Counted from the stretch's first letter, positions 1 to 8,788 are shown. The stretch: DNA of 64,000 nt from JANQQC01 sp965262255 (GCA_965262255.1 OZ253505.1:2728001-2792000), one strand, 5' to 3'. A program made the numbers and translations. Notes: generated from the letters alone by a model not told the origin.

Positions 1-216
1 ACCGTCGTTCAAAGTAAATTGCAGGGTAGAGCCATCAGGAGTCTCCACCGGAGTATAGTCTTGCCCAGGTTGTCCCGGTGAATAAGTTTTTCCTTGATTA
101 TGTTGAACAGTTGTAGAGTACGCAGCTGTTGAGAATGCCGATGCAGTTCCGACACCTATTGCTAATGCACCCGCTCCTAAACCTGCGAGTTTCAATGCAT
201 CTCGTCTCGTGGTCAT
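1..216 (-). CDS. Multicopper oxidase, 5' end only (runs off the left edge)
   Basis: The first 72 codons are visible. They begin MTTRRDALKLAG, a twin-arginine (Tat) signal with RR at residues 4-5, followed by a hydrophobic stretch and an Ala-rich region. The mature start contains YTPVETPDGSTLQFTLNDG, which I recognise from the N-terminus of periplasmic CopA/CusO-like multicopper oxidases of metal-resistance clusters. Such enzymes oxidise Cu(I) in the periplasm. None of the copper-binding His clusters is inside the window, so the family call rests on this short motif and on the neighbour. The start codon overlaps the stop of the upstream TolC-like gene by one base (TGATG), so the two are probably translationally coupled and form one copper-handling operon. 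Confidence 0.65.
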   Translation of the reverse strand, partial: MTTRRDALKLAGLGAGALAIGVGTASAFSTAAYSTTVQHNQGKTYSPGQPGQDYTPVETPDGSTLQFTLNDG

Positions 217-1607
217 CAGTGATCTCCTCGATTAGAAGATTCGGTTGAGGAATTTACTTCATTCATTTCTATACCATCGATAGAACCGCCCGCGAGCATT
301 TGCTCATAGCGAGCTTTTAAGGCCCAATAGTCTCGTAGGTTAGAAACGTAGTTCCGACCAGCTGCCAGTTGATCTCGTTTCGCATCTAGTAGTTCAAAAA
401 CGCCAACTTGCATTGCGTTGTAATCGAGTTGCGTTCCATTCAAGACCTGCCCTGCAAGGGGTAGTATTTTTGTTCGTAGGAAAATTACCTTATCACGAGT
501 CGCTTGCAATTCAGCAATAAGCCGACGGGCTTCGGCTTTTAGCGTAATACTGTCGGCAACGCGTTTTTGGATCTTGGCTTCTAAATTGGCTCCAGCAGCT
601 TGTCTTGCACCACTGCCCCAGTTAAAAATTGGCAATTCCAATGCAAAACCGATGCCGTTCGCCCATTCGCCTTCATCACGTTCGCGTTCAATCTCAAGTT
701 CGATATCTCCAACATATGACGATGCGGAGTCAATTCCTAACTTTGCTCCCAAGGCATCAATATGTGCATCAATGGCGGAGAGATAGAGATTATGCGAGAG
801 ACTAAATGAGCCAAATGTTTCTTCCTTTGGAGGATTCCTCAATCGTCCTTGAATGGTCCAACGTTGAGCAGTATCTCCATCCAAACCCAATTTAGCATTT
901 AACCGTTCTTTCGTTATTGCGAGCGCAGTGCGAGCTTGCATTGCATCAAGAGAGATTTCTGCGGCTAAAAATTTTTCACGGTCAAGTTCTACTTGTGCAA
1001 TGTTGCCAGCATTGAACAACGCTTGCGCAACTTCGACTGAAGCCTTGCTAGCTTCATCGGCTTGATCCATTAAGTTAGCGATCTGCTGGGCAGCTACTAC
1101 ATTGTAAAACGAAATACGAACTTCGGCGATGAAATCTAAAACTTCCGCTATTGTTTCGGCTGTTTTTGCTTCAAAAGTCTTATCTGCTATTTTCACTTTG
1201 CGCGGAAGAAAGAGAATATCCAAAACTTCAAGTCCGAAACTATACGAAAGATTGGTGACAGACTCATCTTCCACCTCCAGAACGTTAGCCGATACGAATG
1301 GATTTGGTAGTGATGCTTTGTGTTTGTATTCCCAAGCAGCCGTCTTTAATTCGAAATACATTGCCCGTAGATATCGATTATTCAGCATAGCAAGCTCAAT
1401 AGCTGTCTCTTCTGTCAGTGGTCTTTCAATCAAACTCTGTACCCGATTTTGCGCCTCGATTTCGGATATTGATACCCCTGGCCAGGCAGGAGGTGTAAAC
1501 CCAACTTCCGACACTTGGTCTTTGATTTGGTCAAAGCCACCGTTAGTGGGAACAGATGCACACCCTACGGTGAGCAAGACAATGGCGATATTAGGAATTA
1601 TCCTCAT
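216..1607 (-). CDS. TolC/CusC-like outer-membrane efflux lipoprotein
   Basis: 463 aa. The N-terminus MRIIPNIAIVLLTVGC is a lipoprotein signal with the lipobox Cys at residue 16. The body has two OEP-type repeats rich in helical heptads (about residues 70-250 and 270-440), with the usual PLTEETAIELAMLNN near the start of the first repeat. This matches the outer-membrane channel of RND heavy-metal efflux pumps (CzcC/CusC/TolC family), whose usual length is 420-480 aa. The next gene on the same strand is a multicopper oxidase, which suggests copper or another metal as the substrate. The RND pump and membrane-fusion protein are not in the window, and upstream lies scrap DNA. A TATAAT -10 box sits at 1634-1629 on the minus strand, 21 nt before the ATG. 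Confidence 0.85.
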   Translation of the reverse strand: MRIIPNIAIVLLTVGCASVPTNGGFDQIKDQVSEVGFTPPAWPGVSISEIEAQNRVQSLIERPLTEETAIELAMLNNRYLRAMYFELKTAAWEYKHKASLPNPFVSANVLEVEDESVTNLSYSFGLEVLDILFLPRKVKIADKTFEAKTAETIAEVLDFIAEVRISFYNVVAAQQIANLMDQADEASKASVEVAQALFNAGNIAQVELDREKFLAAEISLDAMQARTALAITKERLNAKLGLDGDTAQRWTIQGRLRNPPKEETFGSFSLSHNLYLSAIDAHIDALGAKLGIDSASSYVGDIELEIERERDEGEWANGIGFALELPIFNWGSGARQAAGANLEAKIQKRVADSITLKAEARRLIAELQATRDKVIFLRTKILPLAGQVLNGTQLDYNAMQVGVFELLDAKRDQLAAGRNYVSNLRDYWALKARYEQMLAGGSIDGIEMNEVNSSTESSNRGDH

Positions 1608-1628
1608 TTCTAGTAGCGTAGTTTGGCG

Positions 1629-1655
1629 ATTATATAGTTGTCTTGACGACGGTCA
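1629..1655 (-). promoter_or_regulatory. Promoter of the TolC-like gene
   Basis: On the minus strand a TATAAT box (1634-1629) is followed by CGCC. An ATGACC -35-like hexamer lies about 16 bp upstream. The same -10 context, TATATAATCGCC, precedes mutY and dciA in this window. Confidence 0.5.
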
Positions 1656-1807
1656 TAGAGTTCAGAGCTCTCTTCAGAACACTCCGTAGTTTCCTACGAG
1701 TCTCACACAATCATTCTACTCCAACGAACTACTACGGGATTTTTGTCGCCGCCCGTGCCTGCGACGCAGGATTGGCATGTTACAGATATAGGAACGAACA
1801 GAAATTT

Positions 1808-1838
1808 TTGCAAGTGTCTAGAGGACTATATGATCGCC
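1808..1838 (+). promoter_or_regulatory. Orphan promoter-like site
   Basis: TTGCAA, 15 bp, then TATGAT and CGCC. It matches the dciA promoter at 39142-39171 (TTGCAAGTG, same 15-bp gap, TATAATCGCC). No open reading frame starts nearby, so it either drives an untranslated RNA or is left over from a lost gene. Confidence 0.35.
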
Positions 1839-2669
1839 CGTAATTTAAAGTTTGGAAGTCAACGTAAATAATTTTGTGGGAGTTTTGACTTGTTAGTCCC
1901 TAATCATCAGAATCAAAAATCAAATCGCTCATGCCAGCTTTTCAGTAAAAACCTTTGGAATAGAGCAATGAATATAAGCTCATTCTACCACTCCAAAACA
2001 TTTTTCTACTAAATTCGGTTTCTTCATGCATTAGAGTTCTTACTGCTCCTGCGTACCTGACATTGCTATCGATCACAGGTCGATTGTACTAGGGTGCAGA
2101 TTGAATACACTCAATATACACTAGATTTTCATTAAGTTGTCTTGGATGAATTTCGTTTCTAGTTGAGATCGACTATCAACATAGTCTGAGCGTCGTAATG
2201 CGAAACCAAAGAGGTTGTAATATGATTAGCTTTGAAATTGAAGTTTGAAGAAAGCGACTATATACCTATGACCACAAAATTGTACAAAACTGACGCTTAC
2301 GAAAAAACGCGGTATCGTGCAATACACTCCCGTAATAACAGAGAAACAGCGCAAAACATTCTATATTTTCACTCTTGCAAATAGCTCGATAATTCCCGTA
2401 CAACGAATCCACGGAACGGTTGTTTGTTAAACAACATTGGTCACACAGCTTTGACTGCCCTCTTCTTTAGAATTTTTTGGTAATAGGTGTATAGTCGCGC
2501 AAGCGACGTACGATTATTGACCTTGATTCTACGTTGTTTCGGGCTTAGAGCAGTTTCTGAGCAAGTAGCCCATTTGCATCTTATGATAAGCCTGTACTAC
2601 AGGAAAGAGTAAACGGAATCGAGATAATTTGAACGAAAAATGCTCTAGTCGCTTTCAAAATGGGGCAAA

Positions 2670-2715
2670 GCACTTATAAAGAGTTTAGATCAAAAGAACT
2701 TAATCTCTATATAAA
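2670..2715. repeat. TTATAA hairpin repeat, interrupted copy
   Basis: CTTATAAAGAGTTTAGATC followed by GAACTTAATCTCTATATAAA resembles the units at 4108-4428 and the copy near 8291-8333. The arms TTATAA...GTTTA and CTTAA...TATAA can pair. The IS5-family element follows directly at its right end. Confidence 0.5.
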
Positions 2716-4032
2716 GAGACTGTTGCATAATAGGACAAGACCCCCAATTGTCTAGAAGTCGTAAATGTGTTTTAATTAAAAAATGATTCGTTTTTTGGAT
2801 TAGGAGTTATTCGAAATGACGTTTATTGATAGAGTAATGGAGGATTGTTGCCCGGAATGGAAGGAGACACAGCTCTATGTAATCAAGCGGCTAGTGGACT
2901 GGTCTCCCTTAATAGCGATGGCGGAAAAGACGCGAACGGGTCTTGGTCCGTCGGGTTTTGACATAGGTGTATTGTTCCGAGCCACACTTTTAGGAAAGTT
3001 CTTCAACGCATCTGATCGCGAGTTAGCCAAGGCACTTAGATTTCGGGTGGATTTCATGTTGTTCTGCGGGATATCTGTGACTGCCCCGAAGCCAGATTAT
3101 TCGACATTGTGTCGATTTCGAAACTCACTGGTTAAAGCAGATTTGATGGAGTCAATGTTCGACGAGTTCACTCGTCAGCTGGCGGAGCGAGGAATTCTGG
3201 TAGAAGAGAATGAAGAAGACTTATCAATAGTTGATGCCACGGTTATCAAGACCGCAGCTCGGCCACGGAAAGAAGAAACGGTAATAGCGGAGGATCGCAA
3301 AGAAGACGACAAGCCTCAGGAGGTTGTAAAGAGGACAGTTTCGGCAGATCCGGACGCGGCTTGGCTTGCAAAAGGAGGCCGGACATTTTATGGATTCAAG
3401 TTGTTTTCAACTGTTAATAGGCGTGGTTTCATCAAGACACTATTCTTACGCCCCGCGAATGAAGGAGAAGCCCCACATTTTCCTCGTTTGATGGCGAAGG
3501 ACACAGGAAAAAAAGTACTTGCCGACAAGGCTTATGCGAGTGCAAAGAATCGTCAGATACTCAAGGATTTAGGGAAAGAAGACGGCATTATGCACAAAGC
3601 AACTCGAAAAACACCACTCACTGACTGGCAGAAAGAGTTCAATGACGAAGTTGCGAAAGAGAGATGGAAAGTCGAACAGAGTTACGGGACACTGAAACGA
3701 AGGTTTGACGCTTCAATATCAAGTTATGTGAGTTTGCCTAAAGTATCGGCTGAAATGCTTTGGAAGGCCGCTTGCTACAACCTGCTAAAGGCGACAAATA
3801 TAATCGCACCAAAGGCCATATAACAACATTCATACCCGCCTCGGACACCGCAGATTCTCCTGAAAGCGGCAAAAATCGGTAAAACAGTACGTCTTGTGAC
3901 AGAATAAACACCGATAAACGTCTAAAATTCCAAAAAGTCACTCGACAGAATCGATCGTTGTCAACCAATTTTTGTTCAATTTTACTAATTTTTCGTCATT
4001 TTCTATCGTTTTTCGTATTATGCAACAGTCTC
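2716..4032 (+). mobile_element. IS5-family insertion sequence, complete
   Basis: 1317 bp with 17-bp perfect terminal inverted repeats GAGACTGTTGCATAATA (2716-2732, and inverted at 4016-4032). The pentamer ATAAA touches both ends (2711-2715 and 4033-4037), consistent with a target duplication, although the AT-rich target makes its exact length uncertain. One intact transposase gene lies inside. Solo ends with the same terminal sequence occur at 21701-21715 and 22123-22140. Confidence 0.85.
2816..3823 (+). CDS. IS5-family DDE transposase
   Basis: 335 aa, intact. The N-terminal DUF772-like region (about residues 40-110, FDIGVLFRATLLGKF to DYSTLCRFRNSL) precedes a DDE_Tnp_1 core with Asp140 (SIVDATVIK), Asp237 (VLADKAYAS) and Glu287 (WKVEQSYGTLKRRF). 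The Y-R-E signature Y(2)R(3)E(6)K is recognisable around the Glu. It cuts and pastes the surrounding element through its 17-bp ends. Nothing is broken, so the element may be active. A 100-bp untranslated leader and a 209-bp trailer separate it from the ends. Confidence 0.9.
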   Translation: MTFIDRVMEDCCPEWKETQLYVIKRLVDWSPLIAMAEKTRTGLGPSGFDIGVLFRATLLGKFFNASDRELAKALRFRVDFMLFCGISVTAPKPDYSTLCRFRNSLVKADLMESMFDEFTRQLAERGILVEENEEDLSIVDATVIKTAARPRKEETVIAEDRKEDDKPQEVVKRTVSADPDAAWLAKGGRTFYGFKLFSTVNRRGFIKTLFLRPANEGEAPHFPRLMAKDTGKKVLADKAYASAKNRQILKDLGKEDGIMHKATRKTPLTDWQKEFNDEVAKERWKVEQSYGTLKRRFDASISSYVSLPKVSAEMLWKAACYNLLKATNIIAPKAI

Positions 4033-4084
4033 ATAAAGCAAGGAGAGCGAACAGATTCTAGCAAGTTTTTAAAATCCCTATAGA

Positions 4085-4430
4085 AAACTGAGTCAGATTT
4101 ATTTAAAAAGTTTAACTTAGAATGACTTAATCTCTTTATAAGTGTTGAGGGGAAAGGTTATAAGAAGTTTAAGACATTCTGACTTAACCTATTTATAAGT
4201 GTTGAGGGGAAAGGTTATAAGAAGTTTAAGACATTCTGACTTAACCTATTTATAAGTGTTGAGGGGAAAGGTTATAAGAAGTTTAAGACATTCTGACTTA
4301 ACCTATTTATAAGTGTTGAAGGAAAGGGTTATAAGAAGTTTAAGACTTTCTGACTTAATTTCTTTATAAGTGTTGAAGGAAAAGATTATAAGAAGTTTAA
4401 GACTTGCAGACTTAATTTCTGAATCGGTCC
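4085..4430. repeat. 57-bp tandem repeat array (about six units)
   Basis: GTGTTGA recurs at 4142, 4199, 4256, 4313 and 4370, an exact 57-bp period, with a diverged unit before and a partial unit after. Each unit carries TTATAAGAAGTTTAAG and CTTAATTTCTTTATAA, which are near reverse complements, so each can fold as a hairpin of roughly 16-bp arms. The central three units are nearly identical and the outer ones drift. Related single copies lie at 2670-2715 and about 8291-8333. Confidence 0.9.
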
Positions 4431-4518
4431 ACTAATTATGGAAACTAGGTCTTTCAGAGAAGGGAAGATGTCCTATACAGTAGGTAACGATTAACCACCT
4501 ATAGAAGGGGATCTTCCC

Positions 4519-5348
4519 ATGCAACAGTGTAACGACTTAAAGATATTTAATCAAGCGTCGAGAGTAGTTCTTTCAATATTATTGAGGCAAGCGGCGCAGA
4601 AGATTGAGGAGATATAGAAACAGCGGCTCGATAAAGTCAGTCGTTGGCGGGAGGCATAGAGGACGACGGATTATCGGTAGTAGCATCGGCGCGTTTTGTA
4701 GGTGAGCCAGTGGCAAACCCCTACCGCTGGGAAAAGGATCATCGCGTCTACAAACGAGGTCCAAAATCAGGCCGGAAGAGTAAGTGGTCTCCTGATTTGG
4801 TAAAAGCGGTCAAAGAAGTTCGCGAGGATCACCCGACTTGGGGCAAGTAAAAAATCCAAAAAAGACTGGAAAAAGAGGGGTTCGTGGTCAGCGTATCAAC
4901 GGTAAGCGTAACATTTCCGACTTCATTAAGCGAGTTATAGTCCAAGCGTATGATCACTTAATCTCGGGTAAGAAGAAGCGCCAAACGCAGAAGTGTCAGC
5001 GTCATTGCGCAACGCGTTTATCGAAAGGACAAAAGGCTAGATGTCGGCGAAAACACTCAAATAGATACGGTGCCTGTTGAACTTCCAGACGGTCGGAAAC
5101 TCTATTATATCGATGCGATCTGTCCGATCTCAAGGTTCTGCTATGGTGAAGCCTTCACGAATGCGAGCGCTAAAAATGCCAGTCTCTTCCTTAAAAACGT
5201 ACTCGAATATATGCCATTCAAAGTTCTGGCGATCCTAACAGACCAAGGCTCTGAGTTTAGAGGGGAGTTCGAAACAACCTACAGTCTACCCAAAGCTAAT
5301 ATGGACAATGGTTGGAGGTTATTCATGCCGATTACCGTACAATCCTAA
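4519..5348 (+). pseudogene. Broken rve-type (IS481/IS3-like) transposase, copy A
   Basis: It starts with an ATG 9 nt after AGAAGGGGATC and reads MQQCNDLKIFNQASR before a stop. Later pieces in other frames give a basic helix-turn-helix-like stretch (4644-4850) and then an integrase core, PVELPDGRKLYYIDAICPISRF (5080-5145) to LTDQGSEFRGEF (5236-5271). The first Asp and the DQGSEF Asp of the DDE triad are visible. At least two frameshifts and a stop separate them, and the C-terminal Glu part is missing. The start region (4430-4600) is nearly identical to 6727-6890, so both are copies of one element, each lacking a different piece. Confidence 0.75.
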
Positions 5349-5506
5349 TAATCCCGATCGGTTGCGAAATAGACCCATCGTGCGTTTCTCTGCTAGGACC
5401 CTTCCATTTCGAGAGGCTCAATGCTGAATTACGGGCAGTGCTCGATCAGAAATTCGTGAGTTTTACAAATTCGCACCGGGACTTTTTGATTCGCATCAGT
5501 TTCAAA

Positions 5507-6172
5507 CTATTGAACCTGAACGTTTTTAGATAACATTGCATATTTTACTATATCTTTATTCAATGGTACCGTACTCGTTGCACACAGTCGCGAAATCACA
5601 CGGTTGTGGTACAGAGCCACACATTCCTCTTCTGTAAATCGACTAGAATAGATGAAGCCATCTACTTCGAGCATATTTTCAAAAACAAATTGAGAAAAAT
5701 GTTGCCCTTCAGTATGGTCTGAACTCCTTAACACGTCTGTCGGAACTCCATAACAAGTCGCCTTACCCTTCGTCAAATCTAAAAGGTTAAGCAACTGATT
5801 GTCTCCATTAGAGAAGGTTACAACCGAACTATCGTTATAGTCGTCTGGCAAAATTTTCCGTAGGGGATTTATATCAAAGCGCCCCCTCACTATAGTTTCG
5901 TACAGGGCAGCATCTATAGTCTGAGCTCCATAAATAAACTGCGTGTTCATACCGCTGAACTTCTTCCTAATCTGGCTAGATGAGTTAAAACGACTTGGCC
6001 TGTTCCCAACACCTAGAAGACTACCGCTGTGCATTGAAAGTATCACCCGAACGAAATTTACTATATTTCGTTTTACTATCAATCCTCTAAACAATTTCTT
6101 GATGTCAGATACAGTTGGAACACTATCCGAGGAAAGTATGGGCAAAAATTCTGTATTATTTGCCCTCCTCAT
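5507..6172 (-). CDS. RES-domain toxin (putative NAD+ phosphorylase), copy 1
   Basis: 221 aa. The RES-domain signature runs from about residue 60 to 190. Arg61 is in NRPSRFN, Glu92 in AALYETIVRGRF, and Ser176-177 in DGFIYSSRF, giving the R-E-S triad. LLNLLDLTKG and CYGVPTDVLRSSDHTEGQHFSQ are also typical. RES toxins of Xre-RES modules deplete NAD+. About 60 residues precede the domain. The start codon overlaps the stop of the upstream gene by one base (TAATG), as in toxin-antitoxin operons. A close paralogue sits at 8905-9549. The reading frame is intact. The enzymatic role is inferred from the family. Confidence 0.75.
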   Translation of the reverse strand: MRRANNTEFLPILSSDSVPTVSDIKKLFRGLIVKRNIVNFVRVILSMHSGSLLGVGNRPSRFNSSSQIRKKFSGMNTQFIYGAQTIDAALYETIVRGRFDINPLRKILPDDYNDSSVVTFSNGDNQLLNLLDLTKGKATCYGVPTDVLRSSDHTEGQHFSQFVFENMLEVDGFIYSSRFTEEECVALYHNRVISRLCATSTVPLNKDIVKYAMLSKNVQVQ

Positions 6173-6687
6173 TAGAAATGATCTCCATAGTCAAAGCTTA
6201 TTTTCGTCCCCTCCAACATCTCAACGCACTCTGGGATTGCGTCCTCACGTATAGCCTTTTCAAGTCTGTCAAGTGGTGTTGGCGCATCACTTCCATAATA
6301 AAAATCAGAATTCAGAAAGAATCTTGTCCTAGCTTCATTGCCGTAAAACCTGCCAATGAACGCCTTAACTGCCAGTTCCTCAGTAACGCCTTCACTTTTC
6401 ATTCTTTCAATGTATCGGTAATCAACCGGACGTTCTTTTGCTTTCGCTTCTGCTTCAATTCTTTTTATGTCGTCCGGAGTGAGGTACTCAACATCAACAA
6501 ATTTTGTAAAATCGACTCCCTCTAAGGTTTCTACTTCCTCATCATTGTTTGAAACAATACTCTCCTCTGAAAAGTCAGGATTCTCGTCCAGAGCCTCAAA
6601 CTCTTCAGAGGTTCCAATTCCGTTATCATAAGGCATAGTGAGTCTTCTGTTAGATAGAACGTTAACTTTTAATCTCCTTCGGCCCAT
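6172..6687 (-). CDS. Putative antitoxin of the RES module, copy 1
   Basis: 171 aa, acidic N-terminal third (about residues 25-65) and a conserved C-terminal part. The paralogue at 9549-10019 shares FVDVEYLTPDDIKRI, RPVDYRYIERMKSEGVTEELA and FLNSDFYYGSDAPTPLDRL. I see no N-terminal helix-turn-helix. The C-terminal block vaguely resembles the MbcA/ParS/Xre toxin-binding domain (hydrophobic-Gly, then FLNS...G..APTPLDRL), but the match is distant and is an inference. Position upstream of, and coupled to, the RES gene supports the antitoxin role. The ATG at 6687 is preceded by AGTTTTGTATGCTAATC; an internal ATG at 6636 is an alternative. Confidence 0.55.
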   Translation of the reverse strand: MGRRRLKVNVLSNRRLTMPYDNGIGTSEEFEALDENPDFSEESIVSNNDEEVETLEGVDFTKFVDVEYLTPDDIKRIEAEAKAKERPVDYRYIERMKSEGVTEELAVKAFIGRFYGNEARTRFFLNSDFYYGSDAPTPLDRLEKAIREDAIPECVEMLEGTKISFDYGDHF

Positions 6688-6727
6688 TGATTAGCATACA
6701 AAACTGAAAATCGCAACAAGATGCATT

Positions 6728-7147
6728 GGTTCACTAATTATGGAAACAAGGTCTTTCAGAGAAGGGAAGATCGTCCTATACTGTAGGTGCTTTTTTAACA
6801 CCTATAGAAGGGGATCTTCCCATGCAACAGTGTAATGACTTAAAGATATTTAATCAAGCGTCGCGAATAGTTCGTTCAATATTATTGAAACGGCGGCTGA
6901 AGCTCTCGGAGTGAAGTTCTACTATTTACCGCCAAAATCTCCGAAGTTAAATGCTCACGTCGAGAGGGTTAATCGCACCTGGCGGGAGGATTTCTATCAG
7001 GTGTAGGACTTCGAAAAACACACTATAGAGCAAATAAATCGCCTCGTAGATACTTATGCGTATGAGTATAATTCGGAACGCTATCATCAAAGTCTCAATA
7101 TGAAGACCCCGTTAGACTATCTGAAAACGGTATGTAATATAGGCTAG
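6728..7147 (+). pseudogene. Broken rve-type transposase, copy B (internal deletion)
   Basis: The leader and first 25 codons (ATG at 6822) match copy A at 4430-4600. The sequence then jumps to the C-terminal part of the integrase core: EALGVKFYYLPPKSPKLNAHVERVNRTWREDFYQ, one in-frame stop, then YAYEYNSERYHQSLNMKTPLDYL, ending at 7147. The Glu of the DDE triad is in HVERVNRTW. The middle, with both Asp residues, is deleted. Together copies A and B reconstruct most of one transposase. Confidence 0.75.
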
Positions 7148-7636
7148 GGACTTCCCTTGATTGTTAAAACCCCTTGTCAGAAAGTTCTGGAGTGTGTCCG
7201 GTCGGTAGTTGATAGTTCGTTGCGGCGAGATATCTTCCGGTCGGACTGAGCATAATTCTATGCTGAATGATAGATCAAGTAACCTCCGCTATAAGTTTCT
7301 TTTCATCGCCAGCAACAAATCAAGTTTCGGCAAAGGCACTCTCCAAGAACGGCAATTTCTAAGTTTCAGTAGTCTCACAAGGTCCGTTGTGCTTTTTTGA
7401 TACCTGAGTGGTATGCCAAAGCGTTTTAAGACTTTGCGAGTAACGCAAGTGGAAACGCCTGCGAAGATTTATTCCACGGGTGCAATCAGCAAGGTTAAGC
7501 TACTGTTCTGACCGCGGTTCATTGTGTCCGGATATGGCGGTGTGTCGACCGAACCCGATATCTTAGAAACCTGCAAGTTCAAAGGGGCTGACGCGTTAGG
7601 CAGACCATCCGTTTTTTAACCATTCCTATACACTCC
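7148..7636. other. Gene-free interval
   Basis: No gene supported. A short minus-strand stretch (about 7400-7480) reads like the end of a transposase helix-turn-helix (FAGVSTCVTRKVLKRFGIPL), but too little remains to classify. Confidence 0.3.
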
Positions 7637-7934
7637 TTCTCGCCAACCCGATGACCATAACTCCGTCCGAGACATATTTCGCAACCGAGACGAACGACCA
7701 TATCAAACAACTGCTCCAACTGCTCCCCGAGCGGAGAGAGATTAGCTTGAGATAGCAATTCCATCGCATCTCGTAGACACGTATAGTCTTCTATGTTCAT
7801 TGATCGACTCCCAATGGGGACAAAGACGAATTTTGGGGATCGATTGATCGCGAAAAGCGTTTTCAGAGGATTTTAAAGTCCCCTGAAAACGCTTCGTTCC
7901 CAAATTTCAATTTCGAGACTTAATCCTGCAGTAC
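7637..7934 (-). repeat. 298-bp duplicated segment, copy 1
   Basis: It aligns over its full length with 38811-39107. It contains on the minus strand a short open frame (ATG at 7800) reading NIEDYTCLRDAMELLSQ to SYGHRVGE. The second copy reads NIEDYKRQRDAMEMLSQ to SYGHRVGE. The end carries a 40-bp palindrome (7855-7894). I do not recognise the peptide. I see no terminal inverted repeats. Confidence 0.8.
7855..7894. repeat. 40-bp palindrome with a TTTTAAA centre
   Basis: The arms AAGCGTTTTCAGAGGATTTT and AAAGTCCCCTGAAAACGCTT pair with two mismatches and no loop. Related palindromes are at 8054-8095 and 39031-39066. Confidence 0.85.
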
Positions 7935-8053
7935 CTTAAACCACAGGGGCGATAACCTAAACTTGGAATGCTCCGTACGGCCAGTGAGCAGATACTGATT
8001 GGTAACGCCTCCTATGAATAGGGTAAGACAATGATCGAAAATTGCCCTCAAAA

Positions 8054-8095
8054 AAAACGATTCCAAGGGATTTTAAAATCCCCTGGAATCGTTTT
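8054..8095. repeat. 42-bp palindrome, terminator-like
   Basis: The arms AAAACGATTCCAAGGGATTTT and AAAATCCCCTGGAATCGTTTT are complementary at 20 of 21 positions, with flanking A and T runs. It could act as a bidirectional terminator, but no expressed gene obviously ends here. It shares the GGGATTTTAAAATCCC core with the palindromes at 7855 and 39031. Confidence 0.8.
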
Positions 8096-8386
8096 TCAGA
8101 ATCGAATAAACCCGAACGATAACATCTCGCAGAATTTTTTGAATTGGAAGAGAGTCTTTCTAAAAAATGCTCTCGAAATCTTGCTTTCTTCCCTCCAAAC
8201 GTGTAACAACTTCAGAACCTGCAGAATCGCGATATTGATTCCACAAATACTTGAACCTATTCAATTTCTTTATAATGGGAGTCAGATGTGATATAAGAGG
8301 TTTAAGGCAGATTTGTTTAAACTCTTTATAAATGTAGCAGTAAAAATCGGCCAAGTCGAACAACAGATTACCAGAAAAGTCTAGAT

Positions 8387-8572
8387 GTGAACCCAGCGAT
8401 CAATCCATATGCTCCCGGTGCAGGAACGCCGCCACCCGAATTGACAGGACGGGATGGTATCCTAGAGAATTCACGACATTACGTCGCTCATATCAGGCTT
8501 GGCAAGCCTGCACGAATCTTTATTTTTGTTGGGTTACGCGGAGCTGGCAAAACCGCGCTTATTAGAGGCTAA
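8387..8572 (+). pseudogene. Truncated AAA-type ATPase, N-terminal fragment
   Basis: The 61 codons contain NPYAPGAGTPPPELTGRDGIL, a well-known N-terminus of bacterial AAA ATPases with an orc1/cdc6-like or STAND fold, and a Walker A loop GLRGAGKT (about residues 49-56). The frame stops at a TAA supplied by the MITE that begins at 8564. Nothing recognisable from the rest of the ATPase follows the MITE, so the downstream part was lost in addition to the insertion. Confidence 0.7.
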
Positions 8573-8788
8573 ACGAAAAAAGTTGAGAATGTTACATTTA
8601 TGGGAAGTATGGGGAATGTACCTCAGTTTTAAGGGCAAAATTTCGTGGTGTAGAACGGAATTTGAAATTTTCTACCCAAATTTTGAAGTTTTCAGGCAGT
8701 TACTCCTAATTGTGGGCAACAAATCGTAGCGATTGTTGACGGAATCAATGCAAGAGTATTGAGAAGGAAGATTTTTCGTATAGCCTCT
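8564..8788. mobile_element. 225-bp MITE, copy 1
   Basis: Terminal inverted repeats AGAGGCTAAACGAAAAA and TTTTTCGTATAGCCTCT pair with one mismatch. TA dinucleotides flank GAGGC...GCCTC on both sides, as for Tc1/mariner-IS630-type elements. No transposase inside. A second copy of exactly 225 bp is at 37221-37445. Its insertion ends the ATPase fragment. Confidence 0.85.

Larger units (their letters stand above)
1608..2715. other. 1.1-kb gene-poor interval with an orphan promoter
   Basis: I find no convincing gene. Short open frames are unsupported. A promoter-like sequence on the plus strand, TTGCAAGTG at 1808-1816 and TATGAT at 1829-1834 followed by CGCC, matches the dciA promoter in sequence and spacing but has no gene downstream. 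About 18 bp around 2484-2501 (AGGTGTATAGTCGCGCAA) recur inverted at the TnpB remnant near 10441-10458. The right end (2670-2715) is one copy of the TTATAA hairpin repeat into which the IS5-family element inserted. Confidence 0.5.

Noticed and set aside
1643..1843. 66-codon plus-strand frame upstream of the TolC-like gene
   Set aside because: It begins inside the promoter of the opposite gene and has no recognisable sequence.
4085..4430. CRISPR array
   Set aside because: Units are contiguous 57-mers without unique spacers, and no cas gene is near.
8160..8363. 67-codon minus-strand frame near the hairpin repeat
   Set aside because: AT-rich, overlaps a repeat copy, no motif.
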